This document shows positions 26,460-35,162 of a DNA stretch of 64,000 nucleotides, one piece after another. Within the stretch, counting starts at the first letter, position 1; every line of letters starts with the position of its first letter. The position numbers and the translations under genes were made by a program. This stretch comes from Adlercreutzia sp. ZJ304 (GTDB taxonomy: Bacteria > Actinomycetota > Coriobacteriia > Coriobacteriales > Eggerthellaceae), in NCBI RefSeq assembly GCF_011039075.1, contig NZ_JAAKEG010000001.1, forward strand, positions 1 to 64,000, in the 5' to 3' direction. Below the pieces are notes generated by a model. It saw nothing but the letters and a program-made list of their open reading frames with translations. It was not told the origin of the DNA and ran no database searches.

Positions 26460-26535
26460 TGGTGGGCCGTGAGGGAATCGAACCCGCGACCTTGGGATTA
26501 AAAGTCCCCTGCTCTACCAACTGAGCTAACGGCCC
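26460..26535 (-). tRNA. tRNA-Lys (TTT)
   Basis: On the minus strand the acceptor is GGGCCGT/ACGGCCC, the anticodon loop is CTTTTAA (TTT), the T-loop is GGTTCGATTCC, and CCA is encoded. A possible promoter lies upstream on the minus strand (TTGACC at 26587-26582, 15 nt, TATAAA at 26566-26561). Confidence 0.95.
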
Positions 26536-26648
26536 AAACCTTTTGCGGACGAACCGTTATTTTATACGTGTATGTCAATGTGGTCAATCGTAGTTACGGT
26601 AATATGATCAGAATAGTTGGCGAAAAAACACGAAAGGGAGGGTCATAA

Positions 26649-27074
26649 ATGTGGTGTAACAAGATTTTAGTAGCATATGATGGCTCGGCTGCATCGAAGC
26701 GCGCGCTGAATATGGCACTTGGCATCATAAGACCCAGCGAACATATAGAGTTGGTGTTCGTACATGTAACGCGCATGGCGGGAGTAGGCACTATGACTGC
26801 CGGAGTTGATACCGTCATTGCAAATGATGCGCAAGATATTCTTGAAGAATTAGAACTTATCGCTAATAACATACCGAATTCCGTCGAAATAAAGCTGCTT
26901 GTGGGCACTTCGCCTGCAGATCTTATAGTTCGTTGTGCACGCGAAGAAGGATGCGATCTTATAATTATGGGAAGTCGTGGTCGCGGCGGCGTTAAGGGAT
27001 ATCTTGGCAGTGTTAGCTATGCGGTTACAAAAGAATCTCCTATAGCAGTACTTATCGCGAAAGAGGATGAATGA
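26649..27074 (+). CDS. Universal stress protein, UspA family
   Basis: A single-domain UspA-type protein of 141 residues: an N-terminal strand ILVAYDGSAASKRAL and the C-terminal ATP-binding motif G-x2-G-x9-GS (MGSRGRGGVKGYLGSVS), so it belongs to the ATP-binding class. The ATG follows GGGAGGG. It lies 3 nt before an MFS transporter start and is probably cotranscribed; the pairing of Usp with a transporter is common. Confidence 0.92.
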   Translation: MWCNKILVAYDGSAASKRALNMALGIIRPSEHIELVFVHVTRMAGVGTMTAGVDTVIANDAQDILEELELIANNIPNSVEIKLLVGTSPADLIVRCAREEGCDLIIMGSRGRGGVKGYLGSVSYAVTKESPIAVLIAKEDE

Positions 27075-27077
27075 TAG

Positions 27078-28298
27078 ATGTCTTCTGCGTCATCTAAGGA
27101 ATTGTGGACGCCATCTTTTCTAATAGGAACATTTGCGAATTTCACAATAACACTTAATTATTTCATGCTTATGGTTGTTATGACCGCCTATGCGATGCGT
27201 GCCTACAGCGCACCCGAATCGCTAGCGGCATTTACAGCTAGCATATTCATTATTGGTACTTTATTTGCCAGACTTGTTAGCGGTGCAGCTATGGAGCGCG
27301 TGGGCAGGAAGCGTCTTTCTATTATAGGCGCGGTATTCACCATCGTTTTTACTGCACTTTATCTTGTGGGCACAGATATCTTACTCTTGCTTTGTATTCG
27401 ATTTTTGCATGGCTTTGCTTATGGAATATTCTCTACTTGTATGGCTACGATAGTTACCGCCATAGTGCCGCCAACTCGTAAGGGAGAAGGTATAGGCTAC
27501 TATATGTTGTCGGTTACGCTCGGTGCGGCTATAGGTCCATTTGTGGGGATTCTTGTATCGAATCATTTCGATTTTCGGGTGTTGTTCATTTTTGCAATTG
27601 CCGCTGCTGTGATAGCGCTAATTTTGGCGGCGCTAATGCGCGTGCCTGCTACTAAACGCTCTCAGACAAGTTTGAAAGCCGCTAAACCTATTCCAACACA
27701 AGCGCCGCAAAAACTAGGTTTGCTCGATAAGATTATAGAGGTTGGGGTGCTTCCAATTGCAGGTGTGGCTGGATTGGTGTACTTTGGCTATTCGGCTTTG
27801 CTTACCTTCTTAACACCGTTTGCAGAAACCATGGATATGACCCGCGCAGCTAGTGTTTTCTTCATTGTGTATGCAATCAGTATGTTCATAACTAGACCAT
27901 TTACCGGTAAAGCATTCGACCGCTATGGACCAAGACCAGTTATGATTCCAGCATTTCTATCGTTTGCTCTTAGTATGGCTGTATTGAGCGCTACTACAAA
28001 CGATTGGATGCTTTTAGGCTCGGCGCTTCTTGCTGGTTTTGGAGTAGGCACTGTGCAATCGTGCGGCTTGGCAATGGCGGTGCGCGTCACATCCGACACT
28101 CGTTTAAGCTTGGCTAATTCAACTTTTTACATAATGCTAGATTTAGGAGTTGGGGTAGGACCGCTATTGTTAGGATTACTGGTACCGCTTAGTGGGTATC
28201 GGCTTATGTATTTATGTCTATCAGGTCTTGCTATTGTGGCGTTTCTCCTATTTCTGCTTATTACCAAAAAGGGGAATATGTCCCAAAAAGCAATATAA
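27078..28298 (+). CDS. MFS transporter
   Basis: A 406-residue major facilitator protein with twelve hydrophobic segments. It has the loop 2-3 motif (SGAAMERVGRKRL) and its second-half counterpart (TGKAFDRYGPRPV). It resembles the transporter at 9654. The start is ATG 27078, closely behind uspA. Substrate unknown; drug or metabolite efflux is the usual reading for this branch. Confidence 0.85.
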   Translation: MSSASSKELWTPSFLIGTFANFTITLNYFMLMVVMTAYAMRAYSAPESLAAFTASIFIIGTLFARLVSGAAMERVGRKRLSIIGAVFTIVFTALYLVGTDILLLLCIRFLHGFAYGIFSTCMATIVTAIVPPTRKGEGIGYYMLSVTLGAAIGPFVGILVSNHFDFRVLFIFAIAAAVIALILAALMRVPATKRSQTSLKAAKPIPTQAPQKLGLLDKIIEVGVLPIAGVAGLVYFGYSALLTFLTPFAETMDMTRAASVFFIVYAISMFITRPFTGKAFDRYGPRPVMIPAFLSFALSMAVLSATTNDWMLLGSALLAGFGVGTVQSCGLAMAVRVTSDTRLSLANSTFYIMLDLGVGVGPLLLGLLVPLSGYRLMYLCLSGLAIVAFLLFLLITKKGNMSQKAI

Positions 28299-28344
28299 TT
28301 CGAATGCACATGCTGTTTGCGTTTTGCAATAAAGGAGTGGTTTG

Positions 28345-28788
28345 ATGAAACAATTTAAGCGATTTGGTATATGCCTTGTAGCCCTAGTAATGTCTGCGTC
28401 AATGTTTCTGTTCGGATGCGCAAGTGGCGCACCTAGCGTGGAAGACATGGATCAGGACACGAGAAATCCCGTTCCTGAGAGTGCTGTAGAAGCTGGGGAA
28501 GTAGTACATGTTACGGTGGAAAATCCTGACGGAGAAGAGCCAATAGCCGATACTGATGTGAAAATAAAAGACGGTATGACTGCCTTAGGTGCGCTTACCG
28601 AACTTGATATACAGGTGGCTACGGTTGATTCGTCTTACGGTCCGTTTGTAGAAATGATTGATGGTATATCTAATGAGGGTTCTAATGGTTGGACTTACTC
28701 TGTCAATGGGGAAATGCCATCTGTATCGGCTGGAGAATATGCGGTATCTGCAGGCGATAAGGTTACATGGACTTATTACAAAGCCTAG
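28345..28788 (+). CDS. DUF4430-domain lipoprotein
   Basis: A 147-residue secreted lipoprotein: signal peptide with lipobox LFGC (Cys near 24) followed by a DUF4430/transcobalamin-like C-terminal fold (VKDGMTALGAL-type strand, GSNGWTYSVNGE, AGDKVTWTYY). This domain, found in cobalamin carriers and in surface proteins of gut actinobacteria and clostridia, is a small ligand-binding or anchoring unit. ATG 28345 follows AAGGAG; a TTG three bases earlier is less likely. It stands alone. Confidence 0.82.
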   Translation: MKQFKRFGICLVALVMSASMFLFGCASGAPSVEDMDQDTRNPVPESAVEAGEVVHVTVENPDGEEPIADTDVKIKDGMTALGALTELDIQVATVDSSYGPFVEMIDGISNEGSNGWTYSVNGEMPSVSAGEYAVSAGDKVTWTYYKA

Positions 28789-29165
28789 TTTATTTGCTAT
28801 TTGTGGTTTATTTTAATGCGCTCGTTAGCTTAGATGCTTGCGAGCGCATCTGTATTTCTGCTAACATCTCTTTTGCCGACAAGGCGGCAGCGTTTGCTTT
28901 TCATGCAATGCGAATACCTGGCGACCTAAGCTTTGTCGCACGTACTGCGGCAACGTCTAAGATTTTAGGTTGCGCGGCTTTAAGCCGCTAGCCTGACAAG
29001 CAGGTTCTAAAAACCAGCACCGCCGGTTTCATTTTTTGTGCGCCATTTTTTCAAATTCTCATTCAAAATACAGAAGTTTTTTGTTAGGATAGATAGCTGC
29101 TGCGTATTCGCGGCAAAACGGCGGGTGATAAAGCCCGGAAAACATGAATGCTTTGGAGGACACTT
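28789..29165 (+). other. Gene-free stretch before infA with hairpins
   Basis: I see no convincing gene. A 9-bp stem at 28816-28824/28841-28849 (ATGCGCTCG/CGAGCGCAT) may terminate the lipoprotein transcript. A small GCGGC-TTTAA-GCCGC hairpin lies at 28976-28990. An open frame of 74 codons runs through the first part but has no ribosome binding site or recognisable product. The final 120 nt are the leader of infA, ending in GGAGG. adk and map, which often precede infA, are not here. Confidence 0.5.
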
Positions 29166-29384
29166 TTGGCTAAAGAAGATGTTATCGAGCTTGAGGGCAC
29201 CGTTAAAGAAGCGTTGCCGAATGCAATGTTTAAGGTGGAGCTCGAAAACGGCCATGAGATTCTGGCACACATTTCCGGCAAAATGCGTATGCATTACATC
29301 AAGATACTTCCGGGGGATAAAGTTACGGTTGAACTTTCCGTATACGATTTGAACCGCGGTCGCATTACTTACCGCTTTAAATAA
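29166..29384 (+). CDS. infA: Translation initiation factor IF-1, TTG start
   Basis: IF-1 binds the ribosomal A site during initiation. The 72-residue S1-fold protein begins (M)[12 protein letters not shown] and ends RITYRFK, the standard length and termini. The start codon is TTG at 29166: GGAGG lies 6 nt upstream, and the family N-terminus begins exactly here. An in-frame ATG at 29148 lies upstream of the ribosome binding site and is not used. It leads the infA-rpmJ-rpsM-rpsK-rpsD-rpoA-rplQ operon. Confidence 0.96.
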   Translation: MAKEDVIELEGTVKEALPNAMFKVELENGHEILAHISGKMRMHYIKILPGDKVTVELSVYDLNRGRITYRFK

Positions 29385-29454
29385 CAGCCTAGAAAATAAT
29401 CGCCAGCGGCTGGGCGTGGAATATAGAGAAGACGCATAACCGAAAGGAATTGAA

Positions 29455-29568
29455 ATGAAGGTACGTCCTTCGGTCAAGAAGATGTGCGACAAGTGCAAGA
29501 TCATTAGGCGCCATGGCAAGGTGCTCGTAATTTGCGAGAACCCCCGCCATAAGCAGCGCCAAGGTTAA
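29455..29568 (+). CDS. rpmJ: 50S ribosomal protein L36
   Basis: A 37-residue L36 (start [11 protein letters not shown], end HKQRQG). It has the zinc site of the C+ form: C11-x2-C14, C27, H32. The ATG follows GAAAGGAA. It stands between infA and rpsM as in most bacteria. Confidence 0.97.
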   Translation: MKVRPSVKKMCDKCKIIRRHGKVLVICENPRHKQRQG

Positions 29569-29581
29569 GGGGGTTTATAAC

Positions 29582-29953
29582 ATGGCAGTACGTCTTGTCG
29601 GTGTTGACCTTCCGCAGAGCAAGCGCATCGAAATAGCCTTGACCTACATCTACGGAATCGGACTCACCACATCTAAAGAGGTTCTCGCATCCACCGGTGT
29701 TAATCCTGACACTCGTGTGAAGGACCTGACGGAAGAAGATTTAGCGAAACTACGCGACTACATTCAGGCTAACCTTAAAGTTGAAGGCGACCTGCACCGC
29801 GAGGTTTCTCAGAACGTAAAGCGCTTGATGGAGATTGGCTGCTATCGCGGTCTTCGCCATCGTAAGGGTCTTCCCGTTCGTGGGCAGCGCACCCATACCA
29901 ATGCGCGCACGCGCAAAGGTCCGCGCAAGCAAATCGGCGGTAAGAAAAAGTAA
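29582..29953 (+). CDS. rpsM: 30S ribosomal protein S13
   Basis: A 123-residue S13 of the small-subunit head, contacting the P-site tRNA and the inter-subunit bridge B1. Motifs: [21 protein letters not shown], and the C-terminal [16 protein letters not shown] tail. ATG 29582 lies 13 nt after the rpmJ stop. Standard length. Confidence 0.98.
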   Translation: MAVRLVGVDLPQSKRIEIALTYIYGIGLTTSKEVLASTGVNPDTRVKDLTEEDLAKLRDYIQANLKVEGDLHREVSQNVKRLMEIGCYRGLRHRKGLPVRGQRTHTNARTRKGPRKQIGGKKK

Positions 29954-29965
29954 GCGAGGAGCATA

Positions 29966-30361
29966 ATGGCAAAGAAAAACGTTACAACGCGCGTTAAGCG
30001 CTCTGAGCGTAAGAACATTGCTGTGGGTGCTGCTCACATCAAATCTACGTTCAATAACACTATTATTAGCATCACCGATCCTCAGGGTAATGTGATCGCT
30101 TGGCAGTCTGCTGGTACAGTTGGTTTTAAAGGCTCTCGCAAATCTACGCCGTTTGCGGCACAGATGGCAGCTGAGGCATGCGCCAAGGTGGCTATGGAGC
30201 ACGGTCTTCGCAAGGTGTCCGTGTTCGTTAAGGGTCCGGGCAGCGGTCGCGAGACAGCCATTCGTACTCTTCAGGCTGCAGGGCTAGAAATTGCTAGCAT
30301 TCAAGATTGCACACCCATTCCGCACAACGGCTGCCGCCCCAAGAAGCGCCGCCGCGTGTAA
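29966..30361 (+). CDS. rpsK: 30S ribosomal protein S11
   Basis: A 131-residue S11 of the platform of the small subunit. Signatures [16 protein letters not shown], the conserved [15 protein letters not shown] and the C-terminal [18 protein letters not shown] are all present. The ATG follows CGAGGAG. It is the third ribosomal gene of the alpha-type operon. Confidence 0.98.
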   Translation: MAKKNVTTRVKRSERKNIAVGAAHIKSTFNNTIISITDPQGNVIAWQSAGTVGFKGSRKSTPFAAQMAAEACAKVAMEHGLRKVSVFVKGPGSGRETAIRTLQAAGLEIASIQDCTPIPHNGCRPKKRRRV

Positions 30362-30377
30362 CTGAAAGGATCTATTT

Positions 30378-31004
30378 ATGGCAAGATACACAGGAGCGGA
30401 CTGCAGGCTGTGCCGCCGCGAAGGGTGCAAGCTCTTCCTGAAGGGCGACCGCTGCTATTCCGACAAGTGCGCCATGGAGCGCCGCGCTTATGCACCGGGT
30501 GATGCTGGTAAAAAGCGCATTAAAGAAAGCGAATATCGTCAACAGCTTCGCGAGAAGCAGAAGACTAAGCGCATTTACGGTCTACTAGAAAAGCAATTCC
30601 GCCATTATTACGACTTGGCAAACCGTGCCCAAGGTATTACTGGTGAGAATCTGCTGCGTATTCTTGAAAGCAGACTTGACAATGTTGTGTACCGTCTTGG
30701 TTTCTCCAAGTCGCGCGCAGAGGCGCGTCAGCAGGTACGCCATGGTCACATTCAGGTTAACGGTCGCAGGGTGGATATCCCATCGTTTAGAGTGCGTCCG
30801 GGCGATCTGGTTTCTGTTGCACCTAAGGCACGCGACATGCTAGTTATCAAGAGTGCTCTTATCAGTAACGAGCGTTCGGCAGTTCCGGCATGGCTGGAGG
30901 TAGACATAGAGAAGTTGCAGGGCAGCGTGCTCTCACTTCCACAGCGCGATCAGATCGACTCCGACATTCGCGAACAGCTCATCGTCGAACTTTATTCGAA
31001 ATAA
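30378..31004 (+). CDS. rpsD: 30S ribosomal protein S4, zinc-binding form
   Basis: A 208-residue S4, an early assembly protein. The N-terminus carries a zinc site ([10 protein letters not shown] ... CYSDKC, four Cys), and the middle has the S4 RNA-binding domain ([34 protein letters not shown]). The ATG follows AAAGGAT. In E. coli S4 represses this operon; whether it does here is unknown. Confidence 0.98.
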   Translation: MARYTGADCRLCRREGCKLFLKGDRCYSDKCAMERRAYAPGDAGKKRIKESEYRQQLREKQKTKRIYGLLEKQFRHYYDLANRAQGITGENLLRILESRLDNVVYRLGFSKSRAEARQQVRHGHIQVNGRRVDIPSFRVRPGDLVSVAPKARDMLVIKSALISNERSAVPAWLEVDIEKLQGSVLSLPQRDQIDSDIREQLIVELYSK

Positions 31005-31033
31005 TCGCGGCTATTTAAGGAGGCTACCCGAAC

Positions 31034-31984
31034 ATGACAGAGTTCATGAGGCCTACTGTAACAACGGAAGAAGTGAACGCCACAGTAGCTCGCTACATCG
31101 TAGAACCATTAGAGCGTGGGTACGGTTCAACTCTCGGCAATTCTATGCGCCGCGTGTTGCTCTCGTCTCTTGATGGGGCAAAGGCTACTGCTATTCAGAT
31201 AGAAGGTGTCCAGCACGAATTCACTACTGCTGAAGGCGTGATAGAGGACATAACCGATATAGTATTAAATGTTAAGGGTTTGGTATTTGCGCAGCAGGTT
31301 GATGATGTGGAGGAAGCCACAGCTCACGTTTCTGCGGAAGGACCTTGCACTGTTACTGGTGCCGACCTACAGGTTCCCACCGGGTTTACGCTTATTAACC
31401 CAGAGCATGTTATAGCTACTGTTGCCGACGGTGGTCAGTTTGATATGACTATTCGCATTGGTGTTGGACGCGGTTATGTTTCCGCTGACAACAATAAGCG
31501 TACTGAAGATCCTATCGGCATAATCCCTGTGGATTCGCTGTTTAGTCCGGTAAAGCGCTGCACTATGAATGTGGAAGACACTCGTGTAGGTCAGCGTACT
31601 GACTACGATAGGCTGGTACTTGAGGTAGAGACTGACGGATCTATCACTCCAGCCGATGCGGTCTGTCAGGGAGCAAACATAATCAATCAGTATATGGGCG
31701 CTTTCCTTGCGCTCGGCGACCACGACGAGGAAGACGAGGTGGAGGCAGTCTCCATCTTCGCTCCTGAGGGTACTGAGAGTAATGCAGAGCTAGATAAGCA
31801 GATTGAAGATTTGGACTTGTCGGTCCGTTCCTACAACTGCTTAAAGCGCGCTGGTATACATTCGGTGCGTCAGTTGGTGGAATTCAGCGAGAACGATCTG
31901 CTGAATATTCGCAATTTCGGCGCGAAATCTATCGAGGAAGTGAAAGATAAGCTTATCTCGATGGACTTGAATTTGAAACTATAG
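31034..31984 (+). CDS. rpoA: RNA polymerase alpha subunit
   Basis: A 316-residue alpha subunit. The N-terminal assembly domain has EPLERGYGSTLGNSMRRVLLSS. The C-terminal domain (about 250-316) binds UP elements and activators: LDLSVRSYNCLKRAGI, and NFGAKSIEEVKDKL. An acidic linker (about 225-245) joins them. The ATG follows AAGGAGG. It is followed 12 nt later by rplQ. Confidence 0.98.
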   Translation: MTEFMRPTVTTEEVNATVARYIVEPLERGYGSTLGNSMRRVLLSSLDGAKATAIQIEGVQHEFTTAEGVIEDITDIVLNVKGLVFAQQVDDVEEATAHVSAEGPCTVTGADLQVPTGFTLINPEHVIATVADGGQFDMTIRIGVGRGYVSADNNKRTEDPIGIIPVDSLFSPVKRCTMNVEDTRVGQRTDYDRLVLEVETDGSITPADAVCQGANIINQYMGAFLALGDHDEEDEVEAVSIFAPEGTESNAELDKQIEDLDLSVRSYNCLKRAGIHSVRQLVEFSENDLLNIRNFGAKSIEEVKDKLISMDLNLKL

Positions 31985-31996
31985 GAGCGAAGTGTT

Positions 31997-32578
31997 ATGA
32001 GACATAAGTATAAAGGGCGCAAGCTTGGCACCGATTGGAGCCACACAAAAGCTATGAAGCGCAGCTTGGTTCAGGCACTGTTTCTGAACGATCGCATTAA
32101 GACTATCGATAGCCGCGCGAAGGAAATTCGTGGCGATGTCGATAAGATTATCACTTGGGCTAAGCGCGGCGATTTGCATTCTAGGCGTTTGGCTATTGCT
32201 GCTCTTGGTGGCGACAAAGAACTTGTTCGTGAGATATTTGAAAAAGTCAACCAAGGCATGTTCGAGGGTCGCAATGGTGGCTACACTCGTATTATGAAGC
32301 TAGGTCCGCGCAAGGGCGACAATGCGCCCATGGTTATCATGGAACTCGTGAACGAGACTGTTAAGCCCAAGGCTGAGAAGAAGGCTACTTCTGCTAAGAA
32401 AGCGGCTCCGAAGAAGGCTGCTCCTAAAGAGACTGCTGAAGAGAAAGAAGCCGCTAAAGAGGCTGAGGAAGTGCGCGCTGAGGAAACTGAAGAAGTGCGT
32501 GCTGAAGAAGCTGAGGCTGAAGAAAAGGTTGCCGAGAACGACGAGGCTGCCGAAGAGAAAGTTGAAGAGAAAGCTTAA
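31997..32578 (+). CDS. rplQ: 50S ribosomal protein L17 with long charged tail
   Basis: The first 120 residues are ordinary L17 (start MRHKYKGRKLG, motif RAKEIRGDVDK), which sits near the tunnel exit. Then follow about 70 residues of Lys/Ala and then Glu/Ala-rich sequence with repeats of EEVRAEE. Most L17 proteins stop near 120-130 residues, although long Ala/Lys/Glu tails are known in actinobacteria. The ATG follows TAGGAGCG. It ends the ribosomal operon and is followed 6 nt later by ecfT. Confidence 0.96.
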   Translation: MRHKYKGRKLGTDWSHTKAMKRSLVQALFLNDRIKTIDSRAKEIRGDVDKIITWAKRGDLHSRRLAIAALGGDKELVREIFEKVNQGMFEGRNGGYTRIMKLGPRKGDNAPMVIMELVNETVKPKAEKKATSAKKAAPKKAAPKETAEEKEAAKEAEEVRAEETEEVRAEEAEAEEKVAENDEAAEEKVEEKA

Positions 32579-32584
32579 TAGCAT

Positions 32585-33358
32585 TTGGCTGCTATCAGCA
32601 TCTCTACATACATTGCAGGTAATTCGAGCGTGCATCGCTGTGATGCGCGCTCGAAAATTATTCTGCTACTAATTTATTCAGTCTGTTTATTTTTCATAGA
32701 TTCTTGGATTGGGATGGGCATTGCCGCTGTAGCGCTGGTTGCGGTTTTGCTAGCATCGCGTATCCCTGTTGCGCGTGTATTCGGGATAGCGACGGTGGTG
32801 TATGTGTTAGCGGCATTCACCATTGTGGCAAATGCGTTTCTTTTTGAATATGGCAGTTTTACTTTTACGATAGACGGTCTAATCCGCGGCTGTTTTTTTG
32901 CGATACGCATTCTTTTGCTTGTTTGGGCAAGCCTAATAGTTTGTTTTACATCCACATCCACTCAGCTAACCGACGCGCTAAATAGTTTTCTTAGTCCGCT
33001 TCAAAAATTGCGCGTTCCTACTGACGATATATCAATGGTTTTTAGCATAGCTATACGTTTTATCCCTGTTACAGCTGAGGAATATATGCGAATACGTGAT
33101 GCTCAGTGGTCGCGCGGCGCTCCGTTAAATGAGGGGTCAATTATTGGGCGAATTAAGGCTCATATGGCTATTCTTATCCCGATGTTTGTGGGCTTGTTTC
33201 GCAGAGCCGATAGGCTTGCAATGGCTATGGATGCTAGGTGTTACGGCATGCCGGGTGTTAAAAGAACTCAACTATCCGAGACGAAATTTTCACCTAGCGA
33301 TGGCGTGCTAACCGCGCTGGGGGGCGCACTTCTTATTGTAATGGCAGTCTTTTTATAA
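32585..33358 (+). CDS. ecfT: ECF transporter transmembrane component EcfT
   Basis: A 257-residue membrane protein of the EcfT/CbiQ family, with five or so hydrophobic helices and the two coupling-helix motifs of Ala-Arg-Gly type (DAQWSRGAP near 180 and MDARCYG near 215). EcfT links a substrate-binding S component to two ATPases. The start TTG 32585 has only a weak ribosome binding site, and translation may couple to rplQ. In many bacteria ecfA1-ecfA2-ecfT follows rplQ; here the ATPase genes are missing. A vitamin ECF module, or a link to the nickel operon that follows, are both possible. Confidence 0.85.
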   Translation: MAAISISTYIAGNSSVHRCDARSKIILLLIYSVCLFFIDSWIGMGIAAVALVAVLLASRIPVARVFGIATVVYVLAAFTIVANAFLFEYGSFTFTIDGLIRGCFFAIRILLLVWASLIVCFTSTSTQLTDALNSFLSPLQKLRVPTDDISMVFSIAIRFIPVTAEEYMRIRDAQWSRGAPLNEGSIIGRIKAHMAILIPMFVGLFRRADRLAMAMDARCYGMPGVKRTQLSETKFSPSDGVLTALGGALLIVMAVFL

Positions 33359-33412
33359 CCAGTTTTTCTAGCCAATTCTCTAATTCTTAAAAGATTGTAT
33401 GCAAATGCGAAG

Positions 33413-33459
33413 GTAACATGCTAGAATCAGCGGTGTTACGAAAAACGAAAACGTAACAT
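33413..33459 (+). promoter_or_regulatory. Three NikR-like half sites over an extended -10 promoter
   Basis: GTAACAT (33413-33419), GTGTTAC (33433-33439) and GTAACAT (33453-33459) are each separated by exactly 13 nt. The last two form GTGTTAC-N13-GTAACAT, one base from the nickel repressor (NikR) motif GTGTTAC-N13/14-GTAACAC described in deltaproteobacteria. An extended -10 TGCTAGAAT (33419-33427) lies between the first two. Binding would block this promoter when nickel is plentiful (inference). Confidence 0.72.
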
Positions 33460-33483
33460 TCTTAATGGAGGGAAGTGGATAGT

Positions 33484-35139
33484 ATGGCTCGCGGAATCAC
33501 ACGTAGGAGTTTTGTGGGTGCAGCAGGCGCTGGAATTGCGGCACTGACCGCATCGTCGCTTCTGGGTTGCAGTAGTTCTAGTAATGCAAGCAGCGCTGAG
33601 CAAACGGCTAAAAAGACGAACGAGGTAACAGTTTCCATGACTACAACCTCTGAGCCCGAGGCGGGGTTTGATCCTCTGTTTAGCTGGGGCTGCGGAGAGC
33701 ATGTGCACGAGCCGCTAATTCAATCTACCCTTATAACAACAGATACCGATCTTAATTTTGTAAATGATTTGGCAACATCTTATGAGTGTTCAGAAGATGG
33801 ACTTACGTGGACTTTCAACATTCGCGACGATGTAAAATTCACCGATGGAGAACCCCTTACAGCACATGATGTAGCCTTCACCATAAATGGCATAAACTCT
33901 AATGAAGCTGCGCAAGCTGATTTATCCATGATTGATACGGCTGTGGCTACTAGCGATACTTGTGTGCAGCTGCATCTGAATAAGCCCTATAACGCTATGT
34001 TGTACACGTTGGCTGTTGTTGGAATTGTGCCAGAGCACGCATATGATGCAGCCACATATGGCACAAACCCCATTGGCAGCGGTCGCTACATGTTGGAACA
34101 GTGGGACAGGGGTCAGCAGGTTATTTTGAAGGCTAACCCCGATTATTATGGCGATGCGCCTTTGATGGAGCGCCTTATTGTTGTGTTTATGGGAGAAGAT
34201 GCTTCACTTGCCGCCGCTAACTCCGGTCAAATTGATGTGGCTTATACTGCTGCCACAATGGTCGATTCTGCGCATCCTACAGGATATGAAGTATTGAATT
34301 GCGAATCGGTAGATTCGCGCGGAATATCGCTACCTGCTATTTTGGCGGGTGATAGCCGGGTAATAGAAGACGACATGGTGATAAGCGCTGGCAACAATGT
34401 TACAAGCGATATTGCCGTTCGTCGTGCTATTAATTTTGGAGTAGACCGGCAGAAGATGATAGATAGCGTTTTGAATGGCTACGGTAGTGCTGCTTATAGC
34501 GTGTCTGACGGTATGCCGTGGTACAACCCCGATATGGAAGTGTCTTTTGATGCAGAAGCCGCGAAGAAATGTATGGAAGATGCCGGGTGGGTTTTAGCTA
34601 GTGACGGCATTTATGCAAAAGATGGGCAGCGTGCAGCTTTTGATTGCTATTACAGCGCTAGCGATTCGGTGCGCCAAGCGCTGACGAATGAATTTGCGAA
34701 TCAGATGCGTGATATAGGCATTGAGGTTAATCCTGTTGGGTCGGGGTGGACTTATGATGCATCCGGTATATATGCGCACCAATATAGCGACCCTGTGCTT
34801 TGGGGATGGGGCTCGAATAGCCCGGTAGAGGTATATATGCTTTACTATGGCGATTCGTCTGGCAATTACGCATGCTACAAAAACGCACAAGTAGACAAGC
34901 ATTTAGATGCTGCCTTAGCTGCTACCAGTGTGGATGCGTCGTATCCTGAATGGCAAGCGGCACAATGGGATGGTGTGGAAGGCGTTGCTCCGCAGGGTGC
35001 TGCTACATGGGTATGGTTATGCAATGTGGATCACCTATATTTCAAGCGCGAAAACTTGGTAGTAGCTGCTCAGAAACCGCATCCGCATGGACATGGGTGG
35101 TCGCTCGTGAACAACGTGGATAAGTGGTATTGGGAGTAA
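33484..35139 (+). CDS. nikA: Nickel-type ABC transporter substrate-binding lipoprotein (SBP_bac_5)
   Basis: A 551-residue extracytoplasmic binding protein of the oligopeptide/nickel family (SBP_bac_5). The signal peptide has a twin-arginine motif (TRRSFVG) and a lipobox (LLGC), so it is a Tat-exported lipoprotein; tatA/tatC are in this window. Family strands such as GLTWTFNIRDDVKFTDGEP and GSGRYMLEQW are present. A His-rich HPHGHGW lies near the C-terminus. ATG 33484 is placed 10 nt after GGAGGGA; a GTG at 33475 would be too close. Nickel is inferred from the NikR-like operator, His-rich segments and hypA/hypB; a peptide or other metal complex is the alternative. Confidence 0.8.
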   Translation: MARGITRRSFVGAAGAGIAALTASSLLGCSSSSNASSAEQTAKKTNEVTVSMTTTSEPEAGFDPLFSWGCGEHVHEPLIQSTLITTDTDLNFVNDLATSYECSEDGLTWTFNIRDDVKFTDGEPLTAHDVAFTINGINSNEAAQADLSMIDTAVATSDTCVQLHLNKPYNAMLYTLAVVGIVPEHAYDAATYGTNPIGSGRYMLEQWDRGQQVILKANPDYYGDAPLMERLIVVFMGEDASLAAANSGQIDVAYTAATMVDSAHPTGYEVLNCESVDSRGISLPAILAGDSRVIEDDMVISAGNNVTSDIAVRRAINFGVDRQKMIDSVLNGYGSAAYSVSDGMPWYNPDMEVSFDAEAAKKCMEDAGWVLASDGIYAKDGQRAAFDCYYSASDSVRQALTNEFANQMRDIGIEVNPVGSGWTYDASGIYAHQYSDPVLWGWGSNSPVEVYMLYYGDSSGNYACYKNAQVDKHLDAALAATSVDASYPEWQAAQWDGVEGVAPQGAATWVWLCNVDHLYFKRENLVVAAQKPHPHGHGWSLVNNVDKWYWE

Positions 35140-35162
35140 GTTACTCGCTTGAAGGTTACGAT

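Noticed and set aside
28767-28991. 74-codon open frame after the DUF4430 gene
   Set aside because: It overlaps the lipoprotein end, lacks a ribosome binding site and passes through a terminator-like hairpin.
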